Position numbers and translations under genes: made by a program
The notes under the pieces: generated by a model
What the model was told of the DNA's origin: nothing
Database searches by the model: none
Seen by the model: the letters and a program-made list of their open reading frames with translations, nothing else
Shown: positions 9,717-17,485 of the stretch, in pieces
Numbering within the stretch: position 1 is the first letter of the stretch
Layout of the letters: each line of letters begins with the position of its first letter
From: Marivita sp046592965
GTDB lineage: Bacteria; Pseudomonadota; Alphaproteobacteria; Rhodobacterales; Rhodobacteraceae
Assembly: GCF_046592965.1 (NCBI RefSeq)
Contig: NZ_JBISBV010000005.1
Coordinates: 186,001-250,000 of the forward strand
Reading direction: 5' to 3'
Length of the DNA: 64,000 nucleotides

Positions 9717-9833
9717 AAAAACTTTGCAGACGAGGCGGTATCGACCTGCAAAGTTTTGCAAACTGCCTTCATTCATGCAAATGGTGGCGTCGCGAAGTGT
9801 AAATTTGCAAACTTGCAAACTCATCGGTGCAAA
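9717..9833 (-). promoter_or_regulatory. Cluster of TTTGCAAA-type boxes upstream of prpE
   Basis: Within 117 bp I count six TTTGCA/TGCAAA elements: ACTTTGCA (9721-9728), TGCAAAG (9747-9753) directly beside TTTGCAAA (9755-9762), TGCAAA (9776-9781), a tandem TTTGCAAA-CTTGCAAA (9804-9819) and TGCAAA (9828-9833). From memory, PccR of Rhodobacter sphaeroides (ScfR family, which controls propionyl-CoA assimilation) recognises paired TTTGCAAA, and the related RamB of corynebacteria recognises AACTTTGCAAA. The position before prpE fits propionate-responsive control. The regulator gene is not in the window. Confidence 0.72.
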
Positions 9834-9862
9834 CCGTCCGACTCACTTTGCCCGCGACTCCG

Positions 9863-10405
9863 CTACAACTGATCGCGCGGCGTCGCGAGCAAACCCAGCG
9901 TGCGCGCCGACTGGATCGAAAGCAATCCGCTGGGCAGGCGGCTGGCGCTTTGATACCGGCGCACGGCAAGCCGCGTGGGCACGTCCATCGTGCCGGTGAT
10001 CGCGCCCCGGTACAGCCCTCGCGCCTCAAGCGCGCGTTGAAGCGTTGAGACGAGTTCGGGGGTCAGCGCATCGGGGCAGGGCGTCTCGAAGATCAGTTCC
10101 TGACGTTCGCGCACGATCACCTGCGCGATCTCGGTGCGATAGCGCGCCGGGTTGATCACTTGCCCGTCCGGCGTGGTCTGAACCGGGGCAACCTCGATCT
10201 GGCGGGTCACGGTTTCGATCTCGGCAGGCGCCACATCGCGCACCCAGCAGCTCTCGGGGCTGACGCCCGCTGGCGGCGCAATCCGGGCAGAGGTGAAATC
10301 GGGCACGGCGTTGCGGGTCGCGTCTCCATAGGAACCGCCACAGCCCGACAGAGCGGCCAAGGCCACGGCCCACATAGCCCGGATCACTGACGGGAGAGGG
10401 GTCAC
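9863..10405 (-). CDS. Peptidoglycan-binding domain lipoprotein
   Basis: 180 aa. The N-terminus MTPLPSVIRAMWAVALAALSGC ends in the lipobox LSGC, so the mature protein would be a lipid-anchored envelope protein from about Cys22. The C-terminal third (ELVSTLQRALEARGLYRGAI... TRLAVRRYQ) matches a peptidoglycan-binding type 1 repeat. The middle part (PAEIETVTRQIEVAPVQTTP) is not recognised. It lies in the same direction as the OB-fold gene upstream (41 bp apart). Function beyond wall binding is unknown. Confidence 0.75.
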   Translation of the reverse strand: MTPLPSVIRAMWAVALAALSGCGGSYGDATRNAVPDFTSARIAPPAGVSPESCWVRDVAPAEIETVTRQIEVAPVQTTPDGQVINPARYRTEIAQVIVRERQELIFETPCPDALTPELVSTLQRALEARGLYRGAITGTMDVPTRLAVRRYQSASRLPSGLLSIQSARTLGLLATPRDQL

Positions 10406-10446
10406 GAGAATTGTGCGCCTGTTGCCTGTTGCTGCTCGGGCGCAGT

Positions 10447-10848
10447 CTAGCCTGTTTGCGTCACTGGCGAAAGCGCCTCTGGCCCGGTGGCCAAAAGACG
10501 ATCCAGCATGGCAGAAATATCCTCGATCTCTTCGGCGATGACGTGAATCACATCACCTTCGCTTTGCACCCGTCCGATCACCCGCAGCATCCGCCCGGCA
10601 ATTACCGCGCGACGGAAGCGTTCATACATCTTGCGCCAGACAATGACGTTCACCGTGCCGGTCTCGTCCTCCAGAGTGAGAAAGATGACCCCTTTGGCAG
10701 TGCCGGGGCGCTGTCGCAGGATCACCAGCCCGGCCACCGCGATCCGCGCGCCATTGGGCGGCAGGCGCAGTTGGGATGCGGTGAGACACGAGGGCGGGCG
10801 GGGCCAGTTACGGTGTTCGCCGGCGGCGGGGATGGGAAGAACCTGCAT
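10447..10848 (-). CDS. DnaE2-type C-terminal OB-fold protein (probable remnant of error-prone polymerase), SOS-controlled
   Basis: 133 aa from the ATG at 10848. Residues about 25-125 (LPPNGARIAVAGLVILRQRP, then GTAKGVIFLTLEDETGTVNV, IVWRKMYERFRR and EGDVIHVIAEEIEDIS) match the C-terminal OB domain of error-prone DNA polymerase DnaE2 (about 1000 aa); nothing of the PHP or polymerase domains is present. Two bases before the start lies a GTTC-N7-GTTC LexA box overlapping a promoter. It is either the fusion scar of a deleted imuA-imuB-dnaE2 cassette or a stand-alone OB protein. No ribosome binding site is possible between box and ATG, so leaderless translation is implied unless the start is elsewhere. 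Confidence 0.72.
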   Translation of the reverse strand: MQVLPIPAAGEHRNWPRPPSCLTASQLRLPPNGARIAVAGLVILRQRPGTAKGVIFLTLEDETGTVNVIVWRKMYERFRRAVIAGRMLRVIGRVQSEGDVIHVIAEEIEDISAMLDRLLATGPEALSPVTQTG

Positions 10849-10850
10849 GA

Positions 10851-10883
10851 GAACAAATATAGAACACGCACCGTTCAGCGCAA
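10851..10883 (-). promoter_or_regulatory. LexA (SOS) box overlapping a sigma-70 promoter
   Basis: On the minus strand the sequence reads TTGCGC, 16 bases, TATATT, with GTTC-TATATTT-GTTC (10851-10865) enclosing the -10 element. GTTC-N7-GTTC direct repeats are the established LexA sites of Rhodobacter and other alphaproteobacteria. A bound repressor would cover the -10 box. Transcription would begin at or near the ATG at 10848. Confidence 0.8.
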
Positions 10884-11017
10884 GCGTCATGCACCTCCTG
10901 CCGCCTCCGCGCAGGTCACAAAACGTGACCAACCGCTCCGCCGGTCCAGAAAGGGGTTGGCAGACCGGCGTGGCCCGGATTAGGTATACCCGCGATCAGG
11001 ATACGGAGAGCGCTGGA

Positions 11018-11341
11018 ATGGCAAAGATCACTTATATCGAGCATGGCGGCACCGAGCATGTCGTCGACGTGGCCAACGGTCTGACCGTGATGGAAGGCGC
11101 GCGCGACAACAACATCCCCGGCATCGAAGCCGATTGCGGTGGCGCCTGCGCCTGTTCGACCTGTCATGTCTACGTGCACCCCGACTGGGTGGAAAAGCTG
11201 CCCGCCCGCGATGACATGGAAGAAGACATGCTCGATTTCGCGTTCGAGCCTGACCCGGTGCGCTCGCGCCTGACCTGTCAGCTCAAGGTGTCCGACGCGC
11301 TTGACGGTCTGGTCGTGCAAATGCCTGAAAAACAGATCTGA
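11018..11341 (+). CDS. 2Fe-2S ferredoxin, adrenodoxin/FdxB type
   Basis: 107 aa soluble electron carrier. Cluster ligands Cys40, Cys46, Cys49 (in DCGGACACSTCH) and Cys87 (RLTCQL) have the C-x5-C-x2-C-x37-C spacing of the ISC/adrenodoxin class; Cys44 is an additional cysteine common in this group. The start is the ATG after CGGAGAG; an upstream in-frame ATG at 10631 would overlap the divergent SOS promoter and is rejected. Likely partners are Fe-S assembly or a cytochrome P450, neither of which is adjacent. A copy of the dispersed intergenic repeat follows. Confidence 0.93.
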   Translation: MAKITYIEHGGTEHVVDVANGLTVMEGARDNNIPGIEADCGGACACSTCHVYVHPDWVEKLPARDDMEEDMLDFAFEPDPVRSRLTCQLKVSDALDGLVVQMPEKQI

Positions 11342-11360
11342 GACAGACCAATGACAGCTT

Positions 11361-11420
11361 CAGCCCGGTTTCTTTGGGCCTGAAATACCTCGGGGGGCTT
11401 GGGGGGCTGGCCCCCCAAAC
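11361..11420. repeat. Dispersed intergenic repeat, copy 1 (AAATACCTCGGGG plus G/C hairpin)
   Basis: Contains TTTCTTTGGGCC-TGAAATACCTCGGGGGG and ends with a hairpin GGGGGGC-TG-GCCCCCC. It fills the convergent gap between the ferredoxin gene and yebC. The core is shared with copies at 25877, 33394 and 62648. Confidence 0.8.
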
Positions 11421-11426
11421 AACCGC

Positions 11427-12167
11427 CTAAAGCTGCGCCATGACCTCGTCGGAGGCCTCGAAATTGGTCGTCACGCGCTGCACGTCGTCATCGTCTTCCA
11501 GCGCATCCACCAGCCGCATCAGCGACGTCAAGCCATCCAGATCAAGCTCCGTAGTCGTCGTCGGGCGCCAGACCAGCTTGGTCGAATCGGATTCACCGAG
11601 CTCGGCTTCCAGCGCGGTGGCCACGTCGTTCAGATCGGTATCCGCGCACCAGATCACATGACCGTCCTCGGTGGATTCCACATCCTCGGCGCCGGCTTCG
11701 ATCGCCGCCATCATCACCGTGTCGGCATCGCCCACCTCTGCCGGATAGGTCACTTCGCCCTTGCGGTCGAACATGAAGCCCACCGATCCGGTTTCACCCA
11801 GATTGCCACCGTTCTTGGTGAACGTGGAGCGCACGGTCGAAGCCGTACGGTTGCGGTTGTCGGTCATCGCCTCGACAATCACCGCAACGCCGTTCGGGCC
11901 GTACCCCTCATAGCGGATTTCCTCGTAATCCTCACCCTCGCCACCGGACGCTTTCTTGATCGCGCGTTCGATGTTGTCCTTGGGCATGGATTGCGATTTG
12001 GCTTCCTTGATCGCCAGCCGCAGACGCGGGTTCTTGTCCGGGTCGGGATCGCCCATCTTGGCTGCAACGGTGATTTCCTTGGAGAATTTGGAAAACAGCT
12101 TGGCGCGCATCTTGTCCTGACGGCCCTTGCGGTGTTGGATGTTTGCCCATTTGGAATGGCCGGCCAT
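11427..12167 (-). CDS. YebC/PmpR family protein
   Basis: 246 aa from MAGHSKWANIQHRKGRQD, the family's standard N-terminus and length. Members bind DNA as regulators, and some (TACO1-like) act on translation at the ribosome; which applies here is not visible. Further motifs: NPRLRLAIKEAKSQSMPKDN, and YEGYGPNGVAVIVEAMTDN. An in-frame upstream ATG at 12371 adds a basic, low-complexity stretch overlapping the divergent gene and is rejected. Confidence 0.93.
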   Translation of the reverse strand: MAGHSKWANIQHRKGRQDKMRAKLFSKFSKEITVAAKMGDPDPDKNPRLRLAIKEAKSQSMPKDNIERAIKKASGGEGEDYEEIRYEGYGPNGVAVIVEAMTDNRNRTASTVRSTFTKNGGNLGETGSVGFMFDRKGEVTYPAEVGDADTVMMAAIEAGAEDVESTEDGHVIWCADTDLNDVATALEAELGESDSTKLVWRPTTTTELDLDGLTSLMRLVDALEDDDDVQRVTTNFEASDEVMAQL

Positions 12168-12282
12168 GATGATCCTTTTTCTGAATGTCGTTTGATGGAG
12201 ATATGGACGTGTCTTTACCGCACAAGGCGGGGCGGGAACAAGTGGGCGCGTTTTGCGCCTTGCACGACGGGGGCGGTTGGGT

Positions 12283-13035
12283 ATGACGGTTGCCATGAAA
12301 CGGTTCCTGCTTTTGCAACTGCGCCCCGAGGCGGATGCCAGCGATGGCGAATACGCGGCCTTTCTGGCCAAGGGCGGTTTGACGGACGCCGAGGTTCACC
12401 GTGTCTGTCTGGACCGCGAGCCGTTGCCGGAAGATCTTGCGCTTGGCGATTATGCCGGAGTGATCGTCGGCGGCGGGCCGGGCTGCGTCTCGGACGCACC
12501 GGACAGCAAAGATGCGACCGAGGCAAAGATCGAGGCGGAAATCCTGTCGCTGATGCCGCAGATCACCGAACAGGACGTGCCGTTCATGGGGTGTTGCTAT
12601 GGCATCGGTATTCTCGGCCATCATCTTGGTGCCGAGGTTTCAAAGCGCCGCTACGGTGAGCCGGTCGGGCCGGTGTCCTGTCGGGTGACGGATGCCGGTG
12701 CGGATGATCCCCTGGTGGCGGGATTGCCGGGACGGTTCGATGCCTTTGTCGGACACAAGGAAGCGGTGCAGACCTTGCCCGAGGGATGCGTGCACTTGCT
12801 GGCGTCCGATCCGTGCCCGTATCAGATGATCCGCTATGGACAGAACGTCTATGCCACGCAGTTTCATCCCGAAGCGGATGGCGACGTGTTCGAGGATCGC
12901 ATCAGGATCTACCGTCACCGCGGGTATTTCGACCCCGAAACCGCCGACGACCTGATCGCCATGTGCCAGGCGAGCGATGTGACCGTGCCTCAGCAAATCT
13001 TGCACCGCTTCGTCGCGCGGTATTCGGGCCGGTAA
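12283..13035 (+). CDS. Class I glutamine amidotransferase (GMP synthase-like)
   Basis: 250 aa stand-alone glutaminase-fold protein. Seen: VIVGGGPGCVSDAP oxyanion-side loop (about residue 60), the nucleophile elbow PFMGCCYGIGILG with the second Cys as candidate nucleophile, and the catalytic His in ATQFHPEADGD. No synthetase domain is fused. Members of this group are often annotated GuaA-like; the acceptor is unknown. An alternative start is the ATG at 12295. It is divergent from yebC with a 115-bp shared gap. Confidence 0.85.
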   Translation: MTVAMKRFLLLQLRPEADASDGEYAAFLAKGGLTDAEVHRVCLDREPLPEDLALGDYAGVIVGGGPGCVSDAPDSKDATEAKIEAEILSLMPQITEQDVPFMGCCYGIGILGHHLGAEVSKRRYGEPVGPVSCRVTDAGADDPLVAGLPGRFDAFVGHKEAVQTLPEGCVHLLASDPCPYQMIRYGQNVYATQFHPEADGDVFEDRIRIYRHRGYFDPETADDLIAMCQASDVTVPQQILHRFVARYSGR

Positions 13036-13074
13036 CGCGGCGGTGACACCACTTCACTGACCGGCGCTGGAGAC

Positions 13075-14859
13075 CTAGAGCGGCCAGATCATCGGAATGA
13101 GGGCGGACGCAAGTATGCCGACACTCAGGTTGAGCGGCACGCCGACCTTCAGAAAATCCGAGAAGCTGTAACCGCCGGGGCCGTAGACCAGCGTGTTGGT
13201 CTGGTATCCGATGGGCGTGGCAAAGGCGCAGGACGCCGCCACCATGACCGCCACGACAAGCGGGCGCGGATCGAACCCCATCGTCTGTGCCAGTCCGATG
13301 GCAATCGGAGTTACCACCACCGCCACCGCGTTGTTGCTGACCAGTTCCGTCAGCACGCTGGTCAGCAGATAGATCGCCCACACAATGGCCCAGGGCGGCA
13401 GGTCGGTCAGGATGGGTGCCAGCGACTCCACGATCAGGGTGACCGCTCCCGACGCTTCCAGCGCCGCCCCGATGGCGAGCATGGCGAAGATAAGCGCCAG
13501 CAATTGCCCTTCGACAAAGGAAAACGCCTCTTCCGAATCGACACATTTCGTCAGAAGCACAATCGCCACCGCGATGATCGCGAGGGAAAGTATGGGCGCG
13601 ACGCCAAGGGCCGCGAGTATCACCAACCCTGCCAACGCAGCAATCGCCACGGGCGCGTGACTGCGCCGGTAGGCGCGTGCAGACGGCCGGCCGACATCCA
13701 CCAGATTGAGTTCGTCGGCCATGCGCTGAATATCCTCCGGCGCGCCTTCGAGCAGCAGCGTGTCGCCGACGCGCACCACCAGATCGTCAAGCTGGCGTCC
13801 GATGTTCTGGTTCCGCCGGTGGACCGCGAGTGGATAGACGCCATAGCGGCGACGCAAACGCATCGCGCCCAGCCGGCGTCCGATCATTTTGCAGACCGGC
13901 GTGATCAGCACTTCGACCGTTGTCGTCTCGACCGCCGACAACTGGTCCACGCGGCGCAGTTCGCGATTGTTCTGCAAGCTCAGGAGTTCGGAGATTTGCG
14001 TGCGCAGGACCACCCGGTCGCCCACTTGCAGGGTCACCCCTTCGAGGTTGCGCCGAAGCGACGCATCGCCCCGGATCACGTCGATCAACCGCACGCCCTC
14101 GCGTTTGAAAAGCTGGACGCTCAGAACCTCTCGGCCGATCAGGTTGCTGTCGGGCGGGATCACGGCTTCGGTAAAAAACTTCATCTTGGAGCGATCCGAC
14201 AGCATGGCCGCCATGCTTGTGCGTTCGGGCAGCAGATACCGGCCAAAGGCCCACAGGTAGAACATGCCCCACGCGATCAGCACCACGGCCAGCGGCGTCA
14301 CCTCGAAGATGGTGAAGGGCGCAAGACCCTTGGAGCGCGCAACCCCGTCGACAAGCAGGTTGGTGGACGTGCCGATCAGTGTCAGCGTGCCACCAAGGAT
14401 CGCGGCATAGCTGAGCGGGATCAGCAGCTTGGACGGCGACACGCCCAGGGTTTTGGAGAGTTGCACGAAGAGAGGCAGCATCACCACGACCACCGGCGTG
14501 TTGTTCATGAACGCCGATGCGAGGATCACGACGCCCAGAATACCCCCCATGGCACGCTTGGGGCTTCTTTCGGCGGCTTTCTGAGCCTTTGTGGTAAACG
14601 CCTCCAAGGCGCCGGTGCGCACCAGAGCGCCCATCACCAGAAACATCGCCGCGATCGTCCAGGGGGCCGGGTTGGACAGGACCGCCAAGCCGTCCTTGTA
14701 GGGCAATACCCCCGTGGCCAACAAGAAACCGACGCCGCCGATCGCCACCACTTCGGTTGGGTAGGTTTCGCGTACGAACAGGATAAACATCACGACAACC
14801 GTGCCCAGCGCGATAGACGCGTTGGCCGTCTGGCCGAGGTCGAGATACGTGTTCAGCAC
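13075..14859 (-). CDS. SLC13/DASS family permease with TrkA_C domains
   Basis: 594-aa inner membrane transporter. Two halves of hydrophobic segments (VVVMFILFVRETYPTEVVAI; later LAGLVILAALGVAPILSL) flank a soluble middle region with two RCK_C/TrkA_C-like domains (SVQLFKREGVRLIDVIRGDA and RLRRRYGVYPLAVHRRNQ, each followed by a VGD motif). This layout is that of the SLC13 (citrate/dicarboxylate or sulfate) family often labelled potassium/ion permease. The substrate cannot be read from sequence; the single-gene setting gives no clue. Confidence 0.88.
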   Translation of the reverse strand: MLNTYLDLGQTANASIALGTVVVMFILFVRETYPTEVVAIGGVGFLLATGVLPYKDGLAVLSNPAPWTIAAMFLVMGALVRTGALEAFTTKAQKAAERSPKRAMGGILGVVILASAFMNNTPVVVVMLPLFVQLSKTLGVSPSKLLIPLSYAAILGGTLTLIGTSTNLLVDGVARSKGLAPFTIFEVTPLAVVLIAWGMFYLWAFGRYLLPERTSMAAMLSDRSKMKFFTEAVIPPDSNLIGREVLSVQLFKREGVRLIDVIRGDASLRRNLEGVTLQVGDRVVLRTQISELLSLQNNRELRRVDQLSAVETTTVEVLITPVCKMIGRRLGAMRLRRRYGVYPLAVHRRNQNIGRQLDDLVVRVGDTLLLEGAPEDIQRMADELNLVDVGRPSARAYRRSHAPVAIAALAGLVILAALGVAPILSLAIIAVAIVLLTKCVDSEEAFSFVEGQLLALIFAMLAIGAALEASGAVTLIVESLAPILTDLPPWAIVWAIYLLTSVLTELVSNNAVAVVVTPIAIGLAQTMGFDPRPLVVAVMVAASCAFATPIGYQTNTLVYGPGGYSFSDFLKVGVPLNLSVGILASALIPMIWPL

Positions 14860-14940
14860 GGAAGCGTCATCCTCATCGCTGGAGCGTCACTGTGACCGTC
14901 TTGGCAGGGGGGCACAACCGGCCATCGCAAGCACGTGGCT

Positions 14941-15753
14941 CTAGGGGCCGCTGGATTGCAACCGCCCGCCATCGCGGATCATGTGGATCGCAGTGGCGCG
15001 GCCGGTCCTGTCGTCGGTCTCGACCAGCACACCCGACAATGTGGCTTCTTCAAGCGCGGGTTGGAAACGGTTCTTGCCCATGCCGGTGACGAACCGTCGC
15101 ATAGGTTCGGTTTTTTCCATGCCGATCACCGAGTTGTAATCGCCGCACATGCCCGCATCGGTCAGATAGCCGGTACCACCGGGAAGGATCTGAGCATCAC
15201 CGGTCGGAATGTGGGTGTGGGTGCCCACAACCAAACTGGCACGGCCGTCGCAATAATGGCCCATGCCCATTTTTTCGGATGTCGCTTCGCAATGAATATC
15301 GACAAGGATCATCTGCGCCTGACCGCCCAACGGATGGGCGCGCAGAACAGCGTCAACGGCCGAGAACGGATCATCGAAGGGGCGTTTCATGAACACCTGC
15401 CCGAGCGCCTGAAGCACAAGGATCTTGCGCCCCCGCGCATCGGTGAACAGACGATGTCCGCGCCCCGGCGCCTGCTTGGCATAGTTCAGCGGCCGCAGGA
15501 TGCGCGGTTCGCTGTCGATGAAGCTCAGCATGTCTTTCTGGTCGAACGCATGATCGCCAAGCGTCAGGCAATCGACCCCTGCGTCGAGCAGTGCCTTGGC
15601 GTGCGGTCCCGACAGGCCGACGCCGCTCGAGGCGTTTTCTCCGTTCACCACGCAGAAATCCACACCAAGCCGCGCGCGCAGCGGTCCCAGACGGTCCCGG
15701 ATCGCTGTGCGGCCCGCGCGGCCCATGATGTCGCCTAAAAAGAGTGTTCTCAT
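14941..15753 (-). CDS. YmdB family metallophosphoesterase
   Basis: 270 aa, starting MRTLFLGDIMGRAGRTAI. Metal ligand motifs of the TIGR00282 family are visible: GDIMG (Asp8), NGENASSGVG, GDHAFDQ, VDIHCEATSEK and VGTHTHIPTGD. Characterised relatives hydrolyse 2',3'-cyclic nucleotides and affect RNA turnover in Bacillus. The ATG at 15753 gives the usual family length; the longer frame to 15828 adds non-homologous residues. xseA lies 90 bp upstream in the same direction. Confidence 0.9.
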   Translation of the reverse strand: MRTLFLGDIMGRAGRTAIRDRLGPLRARLGVDFCVVNGENASSGVGLSGPHAKALLDAGVDCLTLGDHAFDQKDMLSFIDSEPRILRPLNYAKQAPGRGHRLFTDARGRKILVLQALGQVFMKRPFDDPFSAVDAVLRAHPLGGQAQMILVDIHCEATSEKMGMGHYCDGRASLVVGTHTHIPTGDAQILPGGTGYLTDAGMCGDYNSVIGMEKTEPMRRFVTGMGKNRFQPALEEATLSGVLVETDDRTGRATAIHMIRDGGRLQSSGP

Positions 15754-15843
15754 GGGCCTAGGGATTAAAAGCCAATCGAGCGAAAGCAAAGAGCGAAAAT
15801 CGACCCTGCGCGCCCAAACCGCTTGCACGCGGCTTGATCCCGA

Positions 15844-17394
15844 TCAGAACAGCGATCCCTGTTCGGGCGGTTTTCGCTTTGTCCTGATGCCGGGTTTGGC
15901 CGCACCGGCGCCGACAACCAGCCACCCATCGGCAAATTCGATCTCCAGCACGCTGGCGTCCTTGGCCGCGGCCTGAGTTGTCACGACCTCGCCGTCGCCG
16001 CGCACCACGGCATAGCCGCGCTTGAGCGTTTCGCGGTAGCCCAAGGTTTCGCGCAACCGCTCCAGCCCCTCAAGGCGAATGGTCCAGCCTCTGATCTGGC
16101 TCTGGCCTGCCGCCGACAGCCTGCGTGTCACGGCATCGAGACGGTCGCGTTTGTTGGCAAGATCGCGTTCGATGGGCTTTAGCGTCAACCGATCCGCCCG
16201 TCGCGCCAGTGCCTCGCGTTTCGTGTCGACCACGCGGCACAATCCGGGGGAAAGGCGCGAGCCCGTGTCCTGGAAGCGACGTCGTTGCTCGGCCAGGGCG
16301 CGTTGCAACAGCGAAGGGCGCAGGGACGCAGAGGCTTCGATCAACCGTCCGCGCCGCAGATCGACAGAGCGGATCAATCCGCGCGGCAACCTGTCCGCCA
16401 CGAGATCCAGCCGTTGTGTGGGGCCTGACAGCAGTGCGTCGGGGCGGGGCAGCGCGCGCGCAAGGTCGCGGAGACGCTGGCTGCGCGTTTCCATCCGTTG
16501 CGACATGGCGCGCGACATGCGGGCTTGGCTGTCACCCACCCATCCCAGCAATTCAAGCCGCACGGGCACCGCAATTTCGGCTGCCGCCGTAGGTGTCGGC
16601 GCCCGCTGGTCAGAGACATAGTCGATCAGCGTCGTGTCGGTCTCGTGGCCCACCGCCGAGATCAGCGGGATCTGTGATGCCACAACGGCGCGGGCGACGA
16701 TTTCCTCGTTGAACCCCCACAGATCCTCGATGCTGCCACCACCGCGCGCCACGATCAGCAGATCCGGGCGCGGCAACGCCCCGCCGGGTGACAGCGCGTT
16801 GAAACCGGCGATTGCGCGCGCCACTTCCGCTGCGCAACTCGCGCCCTGCACGGCAACGGGCCAGATCAGCACCTTGCGAGGGAACCGGTCGCGCAACCGG
16901 TGCAGGATGTCGCGGATCACCGCGCCCGAGGGTGACGTGATGACGCCGATCACATCCGGCAGGTATGGCAACGGCCGTTTGCGTGCAGGATCGAACAAGC
17001 CTTCGGCGGCCAGTGCCTTCTTGCGTTTCTCCAGCATCGCCATCAGCGCGCCTTCACCCGCAACCGTCACCTCGTCGACATTCAGGTTGTATTTCGACTG
17101 CCCGCCAAACGCCGTCATGCGTCCGGTGACGACAACTTCCAGCCCTTCTTCGGGGACCACCGACAATTGCGAGACCTGACCTTTCCAGGTGGTGCAGGCC
17201 AGAACGTTGCGGTCGTCCTTGACGTCATAATACAGATGACCCGATCGGGCAGTGAACACGCGCCCGACTTCGCCGCGCACCCGGATGCGGCCGAAGGTTC
17301 CTTCGAGCGTTTTCTTGACCGCGCCGGACACCTCGGAGACGGTGAATTCCGGCATGTTTTGCCCCGGTCTCGGGTCGTCGATCAGATCGGACAT
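15844..17394 (-). CDS. xseA: Exodeoxyribonuclease VII large subunit
   Basis: With XseB forms the ssDNA exonuclease ExoVII. The 516 aa carry an N-terminal OB domain (FTVSEVSGAVKKTLEGTFGR; GQVSQLSVVPEEGLEVVVTG), the nuclease core (GVITSPSGAVIRDILHRLRD; IVARGGGSIEDLWGFNEE; SAVGHETDTTLIDYVSD), a long coiled-coil region rich in Arg/Leu, and a C-terminal strand segment (LKRGYAVVRGDGEVV). E. coli XseA is 456 aa; the excess lies in the coiled coil and basic tail. xseB is not adjacent. purD is divergent, 91 bp away. Confidence 0.95.
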   Translation of the reverse strand: MSDLIDDPRPGQNMPEFTVSEVSGAVKKTLEGTFGRIRVRGEVGRVFTARSGHLYYDVKDDRNVLACTTWKGQVSQLSVVPEEGLEVVVTGRMTAFGGQSKYNLNVDEVTVAGEGALMAMLEKRKKALAAEGLFDPARKRPLPYLPDVIGVITSPSGAVIRDILHRLRDRFPRKVLIWPVAVQGASCAAEVARAIAGFNALSPGGALPRPDLLIVARGGGSIEDLWGFNEEIVARAVVASQIPLISAVGHETDTTLIDYVSDQRAPTPTAAAEIAVPVRLELLGWVGDSQARMSRAMSQRMETRSQRLRDLARALPRPDALLSGPTQRLDLVADRLPRGLIRSVDLRRGRLIEASASLRPSLLQRALAEQRRRFQDTGSRLSPGLCRVVDTKREALARRADRLTLKPIERDLANKRDRLDAVTRRLSAAGQSQIRGWTIRLEGLERLRETLGYRETLKRGYAVVRGDGEVVTTQAAAKDASVLEIEFADGWLVVGAGAAKPGIRTKRKPPEQGSLF

Positions 17395-17485
17395 GGTGCC
17401 TCGCTTGCTCTTGCCTGCGCGCGACCCTAGAACGCCAGCGCGAATAGATGAAGTACCGAACCGAACTCAGCAAAAGGGCGCGCGC

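Noticed and set aside
9626..9862. Short ORFs in the prpE upstream region (such as 9603-9824 minus and 9827-10048 plus)
   Set aside because: They cross the start of prpE or the lipoprotein gene and the region is better explained by regulatory boxes.
13504..14895. 463-codon plus-strand frame opposite the SLC13-type permease
   Set aside because: Permease frame has clear membrane segments and TrkA_C domains; the mirror frame is His/Arg/Gln-rich.
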